From positions 1 to 64,000 of the forward strand of contig NZ_LIXI01000010.1 of the NCBI RefSeq assembly GCF_001905595.1: DNA of 64,000 nt. The letters are read 5' to 3'. The notes beneath the pieces were generated by a model. It saw only the letters and a list, made by a program, of their open reading frames with translations, had not been told where the DNA came from and ran no database searches. The translations under genes were made by a program, and so were the position numbers. This document shows positions 8,601 to 21,284 of this stretch, piece after piece. How positions within the stretch are numbered: the first letter of the stretch is position 1; each line of letters begins with the position of its first letter. Source of the stretch: Streptomyces sp. CB00316 (GTDB lineage Bacteria; Actinomycetota; Actinomycetes; Streptomycetales; Streptomycetaceae).

Positions 8601-10193
8601 TCAGTCGACGGTGACCACGACGGAGTGCCAGCCACTCGCACCGTCCGGGACGGTCTTGGTGCGCTTCTCGGTCTGGACCTCGCCCGTGCCGTCGGTGGCG
8701 CGGACGGTGAGGGTGTGGCCGCCGGGGGTTGCCTTCCACGGGTAGGACCACTGGCGCCAGGTGTCGACGGTGTCCTGCTCGGCCAGCTGGGCCGGGCGCC
8801 ACGGACCGTCGTCGACGCGGATCTCGACCTTCTCGATCCCGCGGTGCTGGGCCCAGGCCACTCCGGCCACCATGACCGTGCCGGCCTCGGGACGCCCGAA
8901 GGGCTTGGGGGTGTCGATGCGGGACTGGGTCTTGATGGGCGCCTTGCGGGCCCACTTGCGCTTCACCCAGTACGCGTCGTAGTCGTCGAACGTGGTGAGT
9001 TCGATGTCCTCGATCCACTTGCAGGCCGAGACGTACCCGTAGAGACCGGGGACGAGCATGCGGGCGGGGAACCCGTGGACGAAGGGGAGCGGTTCGCCGT
9101 TCATGCCGACGGCCAGCATCGCGTCCCGGCCGTCCATGACGTCCTCGACGGGGGTGCCGAGCGTCATGCCGTCCACCGAGCGGGCGATGATCTGGTCCGC
9201 CTTGCCTCCCCGCGACGGCGGCTTGACGCCCGCCTCCTTGAGCAGGTCGGCCAGGCGTACGCCGATCCATCTGGCGTGGCCGATGTAGGGGCCGCCGACC
9301 TCGTTGGAGACGCAGCAGAGGGTGATCTCACGTTCGATCAGGGGCCGGTCCAGCAGGTCCTGGTAGGTGAACTCCAGGTCCCGGCGTACGCCCTTGCCGT
9401 GGATGCGCAGCCGCCAGGTACTGGCGTCGACCTTGGGGACCACCAGGGCGGTGTCCACCCGGTAGAACGTGTTGTTGGGGGTGGTGAACGGGGGGAGACC
9501 GGGCACCCTCAGCTGCGCTCCCGCCGGAATCGGCTCGGCGGGCGAGGCCGGGGCGGGGAGCCGTGCCGCCTCACGGGAGGCGACGGCGTCCTGGGCGCCG
9601 CGGCGGTTGAGTGTCCGGCCGACCGCTCCCGCCACGGTGGAGGCGGCGGCCGCGGCGGTGGCGGCGATCAGGAAGCCCCGCCGGTCCCAGGCGCCCTCGT
9701 TCTCCTGCTTCTCCTCCCCCGAGATCCGGCGCGGCCGGGTGAGCCTGCCGATGAGGACGTACAGCAGGACCGCCCCGGCCACCGCTCCGACCAGCGAGGG
9801 GAGCCCGTCGGCGATGCCGGTGGAGTCGGGGCGGCTGACGGCCGAGGCGGCGCCGACCACACCGAAGCCCAGGACAGCGGCGGAGCCCGTACGCCGGAAG
9901 CGCAGCGCCAGCACGCCGACGGCGAGGGCGAACAGGGCGAGCGTGACGACGATGCCCAGCTGCAGGACGAACTTGTCGTTCTCGCCGAAGTTCCGGATCG
10001 CGAAATCCTTGACGCCGGCGGGCGTCCGGTCGATGGCCGCCCCGCCGACCGCTGTCACGGGGCTCGCCTCGGGTCTGACGGCCGCCGAGACGAGTTCGGC
10101 GACGGTCAGGGCGGCGAATCCCGCCAGCAGTCCGCTCAGGGCTGCGAGCGTTCCGCGGGTCAGGGCTGTCCGGGTGATTCTCACGGTCGTCAT
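8601..10193 (-). CDS. Membrane-anchored molybdopterin-dependent oxidoreductase (sulfite-oxidase fold)
   Basis: 530-aa protein with a hydrophobic N-terminal third: about four membrane segments within residues ~15-150. A DRRGFLIAA-like twin-arginine-type segment near residue 170 follows, then an extracytoplasmic oxidoreductase domain. The molybdenum-ligating Cys is in TLCCVSNEVGG (Cys 293 or 294). The C-terminal immunoglobulin-like Mo-co dimerisation domain follows (residues ~420-530). The family catalyses oxygen-atom transfer or sulfoxide reduction at the cell surface, and the physiological substrate here is unknown. It precedes the fasciclin lipoprotein. In several actinobacteria this pair is accompanied by a SigK/RskA pair, which is absent here. 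Confidence 0.9.
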   Translation of the reverse strand: MTTVRITRTALTRGTLAALSGLLAGFAALTVAELVSAAVRPEASPVTAVGGAAIDRTPAGVKDFAIRNFGENDKFVLQLGIVVTLALFALAVGVLALRFRRTGSAAVLGFGVVGAASAVSRPDSTGIADGLPSLVGAVAGAVLLYVLIGRLTRPRRISGEEKQENEGAWDRRGFLIAATAAAAASTVAGAVGRTLNRRGAQDAVASREAARLPAPASPAEPIPAGAQLRVPGLPPFTTPNNTFYRVDTALVVPKVDASTWRLRIHGKGVRRDLEFTYQDLLDRPLIEREITLCCVSNEVGGPYIGHARWIGVRLADLLKEAGVKPPSRGGKADQIIARSVDGMTLGTPVEDVMDGRDAMLAVGMNGEPLPFVHGFPARMLVPGLYGYVSACKWIEDIELTTFDDYDAYWVKRKWARKAPIKTQSRIDTPKPFGRPEAGTVMVAGVAWAQHRGIEKVEIRVDDGPWRPAQLAEQDTVDTWRQWSYPWKATPGGHTLTVRATDGTGEVQTEKRTKTVPDGASGWHSVVVTVD

Positions 10194-10295
10194 TCGGAGC
10201 CGTGGGGCGGGCGGATTGGTCGATCACCCGATCACGTGAAACTCAGGGGTTCGCCTGCGGCGGGTGCGCGTACCGGCGTAAGGGCAGAACGCGAA

Positions 10296-10328
10296 CCGCC
10301 CCGGCAGGCACGGGGCCGACCGGGGCGG
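10296..10328 (-). terminator. Probable terminator after idh
   Basis: A 9-bp perfect stem, CCGCCCCGG (10296-10304) with CCGGGGCGG (10320-10328), and a 15-nt loop lie about 40 bp past the idh stop. There is no U-run, as is usual in Streptomyces. Confidence 0.55.
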
Positions 10329-10366
10329 AACGCGGTGAGGGTGGAGGCGGCCACCCTCACCCGGTG

Positions 10367-12589
<2,223 letters not shown>

Positions 12590-12718
12590 CGGGTGCTCCG
12601 CTCCACGTCTGCAACATTGCTTGACATCAAGATATCTCGTCACCGCCCGTGGCTCCACAAGGCCCCCGTACGGCTTCACAGTCCGTACGGGTCCCGGCGA
12701 GCGTTCGATCACTCCGGG

Positions 12719-14197
12719 TTACGGGGTCGGCGGGCGGTGCTCGTACCACCGCAGGTCGTCCTCCAACTGGGCGGCCAGGGCGATCAGGCGCTCCTCGCTG
12801 CGGGAGGGGCCGAGCAGCTGGGCCCCGACGGGGAGGCCGGAGCCGGTGAAGCCGGCCGGGACGTTGATGCCGGGCCAGCCGAGGACGTTCCACGGCCAGG
12901 CGTAGGGGCAGGCGGCGGCCATCGTGACGTCGGTGCGCCAAGCGCTGAGCTGGTCGAAGGTGCCGATATTCGGCGGGGGCGCGGCGGTCGTCGGTGTGAC
13001 GAGCACGTCGTACCCGGAGGCGTCGAAGAGGGCCCCGATGCGGCGGTGCTGGCGCACCTCGCGGGCGCGGGCCGCCCGCACCACCCGGCCCCCGAGCCGC
13101 GTCCCGGTCCGCAGGGCGCTGCGGGTGCGGGGGTCGAGGAGGGCCGGCTCGGGGTGGCGGGCGGCGAGTTCGGCGATGCCCGCCGTGGCGCGGGGCACGA
13201 AGGCGAGGCCGATCAGCCCGTACCGGGGGCGGGCCTCCTCGACGTGGTGGCCGAGCCGGGCCAGGGTCTCGGCGAGCGCGGCGACGGCCCGGCGCACCTC
13301 GGGGTCGGGTCCGGCGCCGGTGAGGGTGAGCGGGGGGCGCCAGGCGAGGGCGATCCGGAGGCGGCCCGGGTCCCGGCGGGCGGCCTCGGCGGCGCGGACG
13401 GCGGGCGGGCGGTGGAAGTCGTCGGGGTGGGCGCCGGCGGCCGCGTCCAGCAGGAGCGCCGCGTCGGCCACCGTACGCGCGAGCGGGCCGTTGACGGTGA
13501 GGCCCTGGAAGGCGTCGTGGTGCGGGTGGACGGAGACGCGGCCGCGCTGGGGCTTGATGCCGACGAGGTGGGTCCAGGCGGCGGGGATGCGGACGGACCC
13601 GGCGCCGTCCGAGCCGAGGGCGGCGGGGACGAGGCCCGCGGCGACGGCGGCGGCCGATCCGCCGGAGGAGCCGCCAGGGGTGTGGGCGGTGTTCCAGGGG
13701 TTGCGGGTGGCGCCGAAGGCGGGGCCCTCGGTGAACGGCCACTGGCCCAGCTCGCAGGAGTTGGTCTTGCCGACGATGACGGCCCCGGCGGCGCGCAGCC
13801 GACGGACCGCCTCGCTGTCCGTGGTGGCCGGGGGCCGTTCGCCGTCGCAGCCGAAGTGGGTGGGCAAGCCGGCCACATCGGTGTCGTCCTTGACCGCGAC
13901 CGGGACGCCGAGCAGCGGCAGCCGCTCCCCCGCCGCGAGCCTGCGGTCGGCCTCGGCGGCCTCCGCGAGGGCGGCTTCGGCCCGCAGGTGGCGGAAGGCG
14001 TTGAGGGTGGGCTGCGCGTCCTCGATCCGGGCGAGGGCGTCGGCGACGAGTGCGGTGGAGGTGGTGGTGGAGCCGGCGAGCAGGCGTGCGCTCTCCGCGA
14101 GGCCGGGTACGGGCTCCGGACGCGGGGTGTGCTCGGGTTGCTCGGGTTGCGACCGTACGGCCGGGCCGGTCTGCTCGGTGGGCTCCGCTGAGGACAT
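12719..14197 (-). CDS. Amidase (amidase-signature family)
   Basis: 492-aa serine hydrolase that cleaves C-N amide bonds. The Ser-cisSer-Lys triad is visible: Lys in VPVAVKDDTDVAG (residue ~100), cis-Ser in the Gly/Ser-rich PGGSSGGSAAAVAAG (residue ~172) and the nucleophile region in GAGSVRIPAAW (residue ~195). This fits the AS family (aryl/aliphatic amidases, GatA-like). No GatB/C partner is nearby, so a catabolic amidase is more likely than a tRNA amidotransferase. The ATG at 14197 is preceded by GGAGGCGG on the minus strand, so upstream in-frame ATGs are not preferred. No signal peptide was seen. Confidence 0.9.
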   Translation of the reverse strand: MSSAEPTEQTGPAVRSQPEQPEHTPRPEPVPGLAESARLLAGSTTTSTALVADALARIEDAQPTLNAFRHLRAEAALAEAAEADRRLAAGERLPLLGVPVAVKDDTDVAGLPTHFGCDGERPPATTDSEAVRRLRAAGAVIVGKTNSCELGQWPFTEGPAFGATRNPWNTAHTPGGSSGGSAAAVAAGLVPAALGSDGAGSVRIPAAWTHLVGIKPQRGRVSVHPHHDAFQGLTVNGPLARTVADAALLLDAAAGAHPDDFHRPPAVRAAEAARRDPGRLRIALAWRPPLTLTGAGPDPEVRRAVAALAETLARLGHHVEEARPRYGLIGLAFVPRATAGIAELAARHPEPALLDPRTRSALRTGTRLGGRVVRAARAREVRQHRRIGALFDASGYDVLVTPTTAAPPPNIGTFDQLSAWRTDVTMAAACPYAWPWNVLGWPGINVPAGFTGSGLPVGAQLLGPSRSEERLIALAAQLEDDLRWYEHRPPTP

Positions 14198-14357
14198 GGG
14201 CGTGCCGCCTCCCTCGTGGCCGCGGGGTCGGCCGGTCGTCCCGGCCGGTGCCCACACGTACTTACTGGAGGGTAACGAGAGGAGGCGGCACGCTCAACCG
14301 TTGCGGCCACTCCGGCCGCTCCGGCTGCCGCGGTGTCACGGGCCTACGGCCCCGGCG

Positions 14358-14750
14358 TCACGGGCGGACGTGGATCTCGCCGATGCCCGTGCCGATCTTC
14401 CCGCAGTGCGCGGTGGACTGGTCCGACTCGCCGGGCCTCACCGTGACGCGGTTGCCGTCGACGTCCGGTGCCCAGCCGCAGACCAGGTGGACCCAGAAGG
14501 TCTGCGTCCGGCTCCCGTTGTTGCGACAGAGCGCGAAGCCCGTGTACTCGTCGATGGCGTGCTTGCCGGTGTGGCAGGAGAGACCGGGCGGAATCGCGGC
14601 CGGGGCGGCGGCCGGCGTCGCGGTCGCCGAGGTGACCGGGACCGCCAGCGCGGCGGCCGTCGACATGACGGCGAGCATCCGCAGGACGGACCGGGACCGC
14701 GTTCCCGTGGCCGCGCCACCCTTGCTCCTCGTCCCCGTGAACAGGTTCAT
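14358..14750 (-). CDS. Small secreted Cys-containing hypothetical protein
   Basis: 130-aa protein with a long Streptomyces-type signal peptide (basic N-terminus, hydrophobic VLRMLAVMSTAAALAVPV, cleavage near ATATPAAA). The mature part is about 75 aa. It contains four Cys (in LSCHTGK, ALCRNN, LVCGWAP and AHCGKIG), which could form two disulfides. AGGAGA precedes the ATG at 14750. No domain is recognised. The small disulfide-bonded secreted form is reminiscent of extracellular inhibitors or structural proteins, but no function can be assigned. Confidence 0.75.
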   Translation of the reverse strand: MNLFTGTRSKGGAATGTRSRSVLRMLAVMSTAAALAVPVTSATATPAAAPAAIPPGLSCHTGKHAIDEYTGFALCRNNGSRTQTFWVHLVCGWAPDVDGNRVTVRPGESDQSTAHCGKIGTGIGEIHVRP

Positions 14751-14976
14751 GGTTCTCCTTCGTGGAAGTGCCTGCGCGTACGTGACCTTCGTGGTGCGTC
14801 CGTACGGAATCCCGGGCGGGATCGCCGCAGCTCTGCCCACACTCCGTGGCCGAAAACACCGCCGCGCTTCACTCTCCGTACGCGCGCCGGGCGGCGCCCC
14901 CGCTCCCGGCGTACGCTCGAATGTGCCGGTCACTCTGGTTCGCATGCCCTGACCGGGGCCTTTTGGAGGAGGCGAC

Positions 14977-15738
14977 GTGAGCGGACACCGTTGGGCCGCA
15001 CGGGCGGCCGCGGGCGCGGCGGCCGTCGCTCTCACCATCACGGGTGGCGCGGTCGCGCAGGCTGACGACGACATCGCCTCGCTCACCGCCGAGCAGATCG
15101 CGGACCGCTCGCGCGACGCCCTGCTCGGGGTCTCCTCCCTGCATGTGAGCGCCCGGGGCGATCTCGACGGGAGCGGAGACCGGATGAGTGTCGACCTGAC
15201 GCTCGACCGGGAGGGCAACTGCGCGGGCGGGGTCGACATGGGCGAGGACGGTTCCGTGGAGATCGTGAAGCGCGCCGACGATGTCTGGCTGAAGCCGGAC
15301 AGGGCGTTCTGGGAGACCCACGTCCCGATCGGCGGCTCCACCTTCGACGCGATCCTCGACGGCCGCTACATGAAGGCGAAGGCCGACGACCCCCGGCTGC
15401 TGACGGTGACCGAGGTGTGCGATCTCGACACCTTCCGCGAGCTGATCACGGACAACCCCGACGCCGCCGAGCGCGGCACGCTGACGAAGGGCCGGGAGAC
15501 CGAGGTGAACGGCGCGCCCGTCATCCCGGTGACCCGCACACAGGGGGACGAGCGGCTGACGGTGGACGTGGCCACCGAGGGCGAGCCGTACCCGGTGCGG
15601 ATCACCGTGCGGGGGGCGGACGAGGAGGGGACCGTGAGCTTCTCCGGCTTCGACCGGCCGGTGCCCGCCGAGACTCCGGCGGCGTCCGAGACGGTGGATG
15701 TGACGGCGTTGCTGGGCCGCAGCGTCAAGCCGGTGTGA
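14977..15738 (+). CDS. Secreted LppX/LprG-like protein without lipobox
   Basis: 253-aa exported protein. The signal peptide (residues ~1-30) ends in AVAQADDD. No lipobox Cys is present, so it is secreted rather than lipidated. The mature part has the pattern of the LppX/LprAFG-type or DUF-like beta-sheet shell lipoproteins: LTAEQIADRSRDALLGVSSLHVSARGD, then strands with DLTLDREGNCAGGVDMG and ADDVWLKPDRAFW. These proteins often carry lipids or act as sensors, and no ligand can be inferred here. The GTG at 14977 follows a strong GGAGGAGG. It is convergent with the NCS1 transporter. Confidence 0.7.
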   Translation: MSGHRWAARAAAGAAAVALTITGGAVAQADDDIASLTAEQIADRSRDALLGVSSLHVSARGDLDGSGDRMSVDLTLDREGNCAGGVDMGEDGSVEIVKRADDVWLKPDRAFWETHVPIGGSTFDAILDGRYMKAKADDPRLLTVTEVCDLDTFRELITDNPDAAERGTLTKGRETEVNGAPVIPVTRTQGDERLTVDVATEGEPYPVRITVRGADEEGTVSFSGFDRPVPAETPAASETVDVTALLGRSVKPV

Positions 15739-15754
15739 GCACGCGCTTCGGTTA

Positions 15755-15792
15755 CGGGTCCGGCCCCCACACACCGCACAGGAGCGGACCCG
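15755..15792. terminator. Hairpin between convergent genes
   Basis: The 8-bp perfect stem CGGGTCCG (15755-15762) with CGGACCCG (15785-15792) lies between the stops at 15738 and 15798. It is a plausible bidirectional terminator. Confidence 0.55.
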
Positions 15793-15797
15793 CCACA

Positions 15798-17342
<1,545 letters not shown>

Positions 17343-17442
17343 GGCGGCTGAGCCCTTCGCTCGGGAGCGGTGCCGTGCGGGGCGGGGCGGGACAGAGCGG
17401 TGGGGGGACAGAACGGTGGGGGCGGAACAGGGCTGTGGGGGG

Positions 17443-18444
17443 TCAGGCGGTCAGTGCGGGGATGATCGTCGATCCGTACGCGTCGATGGTCGCCTCACGG
17501 GCGTCGTGCATGTTGTAGACGGCGAACTGGTCGACGCCCATGTCCCGCAGCGCCTGGAGCTTCTCGATGTGCGCCTCGGCGGGCCCCAGCAGACAGAACC
17601 GGTCGACGATCTCGTCGGGGACGAAGGCGGTGTCCGGGTTGCCGGTGCGCCCGTGGTGGCTGTAGTCGTAGCCCGAGCGGCCCGCGATGTACGCGGTGAG
17701 CGCCTCGGGCACCAGGCCGGAGTGCTCGCCGTAGCGGGCGACCAGGTCGGCCACGTGGTTGCCGACCATCCCGCCGAACCAGCGGCACTGCTCACGGGCG
17801 TGGTCGAGGTCGTCGCCGACGTAGGCGGGGGCGGCGACGCAGATGGTGAGGGAGTCCGGGTCCCGGCCGGCGTCGGACGCCGCGTCCCGTACCGCCTTGA
17901 TCATCCACTCGGCGAGGAAGGGGTCGGCGAGCTGGAGGATGAAGCCGTCGGCCTTCTGCCCGGCCAGCGCGAGGGCCTTGGGCCCGTACGCCGCCATCCA
18001 CACCGGCAGCCGCCCGTCCTTCACCCACGGGATCTGCACCGGCTGCCCGTCGACCGTGGCCTCCCGGCCCTCCGCGAGGTCCCGGATGACGTCGATGGCC
18101 TCCCCCAGCCGGGCCAGCGTGTTGGGCCGGCGGCCCGCGACCCGCATCGCGGAGTCGCCGCGCCCGATCCCGCACACCGTGCGGTTGCCGTACATGTCGT
18201 TGAGGGTGGCGAAGGTGGAGGCGGTGACCTCCCAGGTGCGGGTGCCCGGGTTGGTGACCATCGGACCGACGATCATCCGGTCGGTGTGCTCCAGGACGCG
18301 GCTGTAGATGACGAACGGCTCCTGCCAGAGCACCGCCGAGTCGAAGGTCCAGCCGTAGCGGAAGCCGTTCCGTTCGGCGCGGCGCATCAGGCCGACGACG
18401 GCGGAGGCGGGCGGGTCGGTCTGGAGGACGAGTCCGAAGTCCAT
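17443..18444 (-). CDS. LLM-class (F420/FMN) oxidoreductase of the pyrimidine operon
   Basis: 333-aa luciferase-like monooxygenase-fold flavoenzyme (TIM barrel). It begins MDFGLVLQTDPPAS, which I recognise as the TIGR03842 type of F420-dependent LLM enzymes. Other family features are CGIGRGDSAMRVAG near residue 92 and GRLPVWMAAYGPKALALAGQKADG near residue 142. The ATG at 18444 is preceded by AGGAG overlapping the dihydropyrimidinase stop region (10 bp between genes), so translation is tightly coupled. Cotranscription with the pyrimidine genes suggests a redox step on a pyrimidine or dihydropyrimidine. The exact reaction is unknown. Confidence 0.85.
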   Translation of the reverse strand: MDFGLVLQTDPPASAVVGLMRRAERNGFRYGWTFDSAVLWQEPFVIYSRVLEHTDRMIVGPMVTNPGTRTWEVTASTFATLNDMYGNRTVCGIGRGDSAMRVAGRRPNTLARLGEAIDVIRDLAEGREATVDGQPVQIPWVKDGRLPVWMAAYGPKALALAGQKADGFILQLADPFLAEWMIKAVRDAASDAGRDPDSLTICVAAPAYVGDDLDHAREQCRWFGGMVGNHVADLVARYGEHSGLVPEALTAYIAGRSGYDYSHHGRTGNPDTAFVPDEIVDRFCLLGPAEAHIEKLQALRDMGVDQFAVYNMHDAREATIDAYGSTIIPALTA

Positions 18445-18454
18445 GCGGGATCTC

Positions 18455-19855
18455 CTAGTCGAGGTACTGACAGGTGGCACGGGGGGTGTACATGCCGTGT
18501 CCGGCGCGGCCGGTGAACTTCCTTCCGTCGACGACGAGTTCACCGCGCGAGAGCACGGTCTCGACCTGGCCGGTGATCCGCTTGCCCTCGTACGCCGAGT
18601 AGTCGACGTTCATGTGGTGTGTCTCGGCGGAGAGGGTCTGCTCGGCGTGCGGGTCGTAGATGACGATGTCCGCGTCGGCACCCGGGGCGATGGTGCCTTT
18701 CTTCGGGTAGAGGCCGAACATCCGGGCCGGGGAGGCGCAGGCGATCTCGATCCAGCGGCGGCGGGTGATGTGCCCGTCCACGACGGCCTGGTGCAGCAGG
18801 TCCATCCGGTGCTCGACGCCCGGCATCCCGTTGGGGATCTTGGAGAAGTCGCCACGGCCCATCTCCTTCTGGCCGGAGAAGCAGAAGGGGCAGTGGTCGG
18901 TGGAGACGACCTGGAGCTCGTTGTTCCGCAGGCCCCGCCACAGTGCGTCCTGGTGCTCCTTGGGGCGCAGCGGGGTGGAGCAGACGTACTTGGCGCCCTC
19001 GAAGTCGGGCCCGGCGAGGTTGTCGGTGGAGAGGAACAGGTACTGCGGACAGGTCTCGCCGAAGACCGGGAGCCCCTTGTGGCGGGCGGCGGCGATCTCC
19101 CCCACGGCCTCGTCGGCGGAGACGTGGACGATGTAGAGAGGTGATCCCGCGACCCGGGCGAGCTGGATCGCGCGGTGGGTGGCCTCGGCCTCCAGAGCGA
19201 CCTTGCGTACGTCTCCGTGGTAGCGGGGGTCGGTGCGGCCCGCGGCGAGCGCCTGCTCGACCAGGACGTCGATGGCGATGCCGTTCTCGGCGTGCATCAT
19301 GATCAACCCGCCGTTGCCGGAGGCCTGTTGCATGGCCCGCAGGATCTGGCCGTCGTCGGAGTAGAAGACGCCCGGGTACGCCATGAACAGTTTGAAGGAC
19401 GTCACGCCTTCGGCGACCAGCCGGTCCATCTCCTTGAGCGATGACGGGTTCACATCGGCGAGGATCATGTGGAAGGCGTAGTCGATGGCGCAGTTCCCGT
19501 CGGCCTTCGCGTACCAGGTGTCGAGCCCTTCGCGCAGGGACTTCCCCACGCCCTGGATCGCGAAGTCCACGATGGTGGTGGTCCCACCCCAGGCGGCGGC
19601 CCGGGTGCCGGTCTCGAAGGTGTCGGCGGCGTACGTGCCGCCGAACGGCATCTCCATGTGCGTGTGCGCGTCGACACCGCCCGGGATGACGTACTTTCCG
19701 GTGGCGTCGATCCTGCGGTCGGCGTTCCAGCTCTCCGCGGCGTCGGTGCCGTGTGCGGCGAGTGCGGCGATGCGCCCGCCCTCGACGAGGACGTCGGCGT
19801 GGATCTCGTCGGACGCGGTGATGACCAGACCACCGCGGATGACGGTGCGGCTCAT
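18455..19855 (-). CDS. hydA: Dihydropyrimidinase (D-hydantoinase)
   Basis: Hydrolyses 5,6-dihydrouracil or dihydrothymine to N-carbamoyl-beta-amino acids, the second step of reductive pyrimidine degradation. It also acts on hydantoins. The 466-aa amidohydrolase carries the binuclear zinc signature: DAHTH (His 64, His 66), the carboxylated Lys 155 in TSFKLFMAYPG, His 188 in MMHAENG, and further His in VHVSAD. The start is the ATG at 19855. The gene follows the aminotransferase across a 145-bp gap that holds a hairpin and tandem repeats. Together with genes 20001-22123 it covers the path from dihydropyrimidine to beta-alanine and its transamination. Confidence 0.95.
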   Translation of the reverse strand: MSRTVIRGGLVITASDEIHADVLVEGGRIAALAAHGTDAAESWNADRRIDATGKYVIPGGVDAHTHMEMPFGGTYAADTFETGTRAAAWGGTTTIVDFAIQGVGKSLREGLDTWYAKADGNCAIDYAFHMILADVNPSSLKEMDRLVAEGVTSFKLFMAYPGVFYSDDGQILRAMQQASGNGGLIMMHAENGIAIDVLVEQALAAGRTDPRYHGDVRKVALEAEATHRAIQLARVAGSPLYIVHVSADEAVGEIAAARHKGLPVFGETCPQYLFLSTDNLAGPDFEGAKYVCSTPLRPKEHQDALWRGLRNNELQVVSTDHCPFCFSGQKEMGRGDFSKIPNGMPGVEHRMDLLHQAVVDGHITRRRWIEIACASPARMFGLYPKKGTIAPGADADIVIYDPHAEQTLSAETHHMNVDYSAYEGKRITGQVETVLSRGELVVDGRKFTGRAGHGMYTPRATCQYLD

Positions 19856-19876
19856 GGGTACCTCCTCGCTGGGGCG

Positions 19877-19907
19877 GTACGGGGGCCCTCCACATGGGCC
19901 CCCGTAC
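19877..19907. terminator. Perfect 12-bp hairpin upstream of dihydropyrimidinase gene
   Basis: GTACGGGGGCCC (19877-19888) pairs perfectly with GGGCCCCCGTAC (19896-19907) around a 7-nt loop. It lies downstream of the aminotransferase stop and 22 bp before the dihydropyrimidinase start, so it may be a terminator or an attenuator inside the operon. Confidence 0.6.
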
Positions 19908-19915
19908 GCTGTTCG

Positions 19916-20003
19916 GTCGGCGCTCGTACGGGTGCCGAGTGAGCGCTCGTACGGTGTTCAGTGAGCGCTCGTACGTCGTTCCGTCGGGGCTCGACGGTGT
20001 TCA
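19916..20003. repeat. Imperfect 21-23-nt tandem repeat, four copies
   Basis: Units begin at 19916, 19939, 19961 and 19983 and share the core GAGCGCTCGTACG followed by a variable G/T-rich tail (GTGTTCA or GTCGTTCC). The last unit is more diverged and abuts the aminotransferase stop. The central GAGCGCTC is itself palindromic, so the copies could be protein sites or structured RNA. Confidence 0.7.
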
Positions 20004-21284
20004 GTCGGCGGCGCGCAGGGCGTCGGCGAGGACCGACGCGCCCTCCTCCGCCTCGGCGACGGTCAGGGTCAGGGGCGGGGCGATCCGCAGCACGCTGGTG
20101 TTGTGGCCGCCGCCCTTACCGATGAGCAGCCCGCCCGCGCGTGCCGCCTCCAGGACGGCCGTGGCCGCCTCCGGATCCGCCTCTTCCGTACCGGGCTTCA
20201 CCAGCTCGATGCCGATCATCAGGCCCCGGCCGCGCACTTCGCGTACGGCGGCCGATCCGGCAGCGATCCCCCGCAGCCGCTCGATGAGGAGCCCGCCCAC
20301 GCGCCGCGCGTTGCCCTGGAGGTCGTGCTCCAGGTGGTACGAGAGGTTGGCGAGGCCGGCCGCCATGGTGACAGGTGAACCACCGAACGTGGAGATGGAG
20401 TTGGCGTCCAGGCAGTTCATCACCTCCGCGCGGGCGACGACTCCGCCGATGGACATGCCGTTGCCGATGCCCTTGGCGAAGGTGAGGATGTCCGGCGGGC
20501 CGTGCTCGGCGTGCGCCTGCCAGCCCCAGAAGTGCTCACCGGTACGCCCCCAGCCGGTCTGCACCTCGTCGGAGATCCACAGGATGCCGTGCCGGTCCAG
20601 GACTTCGCGGAACGCGGCGAACAGCCCGTCGGGCGGCGAGGTGAAGCCGCCGACGCCCTGGATGGGTTCCGCGATCAGTGCCGCGGCCTCCCGGGTGTGG
20701 CCGAGGAGGTCCTCCAGATCGGCGACGCACGCCCGGATGAACCGCTCGTCGCTCAACTCCGCGTACGGGCCACGGCTTCGGACGCCGCCGTGGACGTACA
20801 GCGTCTGGAGCGGGGAGAGGGTCGTGGGCGACCAGGCGTGGTTGCCGGTGATGGAGACGGCCGAGAAGGAGCGGCCGTGGTAGCTGTTGCGCATCGCCAG
20901 AATCTGGTTGGACCGGCGGTACGCGGTGGCGAGCAGCAGCGCGGTGTCGTTCGCCTCGGTGCCCGACGTGGTGAAGAAGACCCGGGCGTCGGGGATGCCG
21001 GAGAGGGTGGCGATCCGCTCGGCCAGCTCCACCATGGGGCGGTTGAGGTAGAGCGTGGAGGAGTGGATGATCCGCCCGGCCTGCTCGGAGATCGCCTTGG
21101 TGACCTCGGGCAGGGCGTGGGCGGTCATGGTGGTGAGGATGCCGCCGAAGAAGTCGAGGTAGCGGTTGCCGTCGGCGTCCCAGACGTACCGGCCCTCGCC
21201 ATGGGTGAGTTCGATGGGGTGGCGGTAGTAGAGGGCCAGCCACTCGGGACTGACGGCGAGGTGGCGCTCGTACAGCCCGCTCAC
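20001..21284 (-). CDS. Class III aminotransferase (beta-alanine/aspartate-type)
   Basis: 427-aa PLP enzyme that transfers the amino group of an omega-amino acid, here most likely beta-alanine or 3-aminoisobutyrate released by the upstream ureidopropionase. Motifs: TTSGTEANDTALLLAT (residue ~95), the SDEVQTGWGRTG cofactor Asp segment near residue 238, and the PLP-Lys in LTFAKGIGNGMSIGG near residue 268. The GTG at 21284 overlaps the TGA of the upstream gene (GTGA), which fixes the start and shows translational coupling. The C-terminal portion is complete. Confidence 0.92.
   Translation of the reverse strand: MSGLYERHLAVSPEWLALYYRHPIELTHGEGRYVWDADGNRYLDFFGGILTTMTAHALPEVTKAISEQAGRIIHSSTLYLNRPMVELAERIATLSGIPDARVFFTTSGTEANDTALLLATAYRRSNQILAMRNSYHGRSFSAVSITGNHAWSPTTLSPLQTLYVHGGVRSRGPYAELSDERFIRACVADLEDLLGHTREAAALIAEPIQGVGGFTSPPDGLFAAFREVLDRHGILWISDEVQTGWGRTGEHFWGWQAHAEHGPPDILTFAKGIGNGMSIGGVVARAEVMNCLDANSISTFGGSPVTMAAGLANLSYHLEHDLQGNARRVGGLLIERLRGIAAGSAAVREVRGRGLMIGIELVKPGTEEADPEAATAVLEAARAGGLLIGKGGGHNTSVLRIAPPLTLTVAEAEEGASVLADALRAAD

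Noticed and set aside
17343..17442. G-rich imperfect 16-nt repeats between NCS1 and LLM genes
   Set aside because: Only two poor copies. Likely low-complexity G-runs and not a convincing regulatory site.
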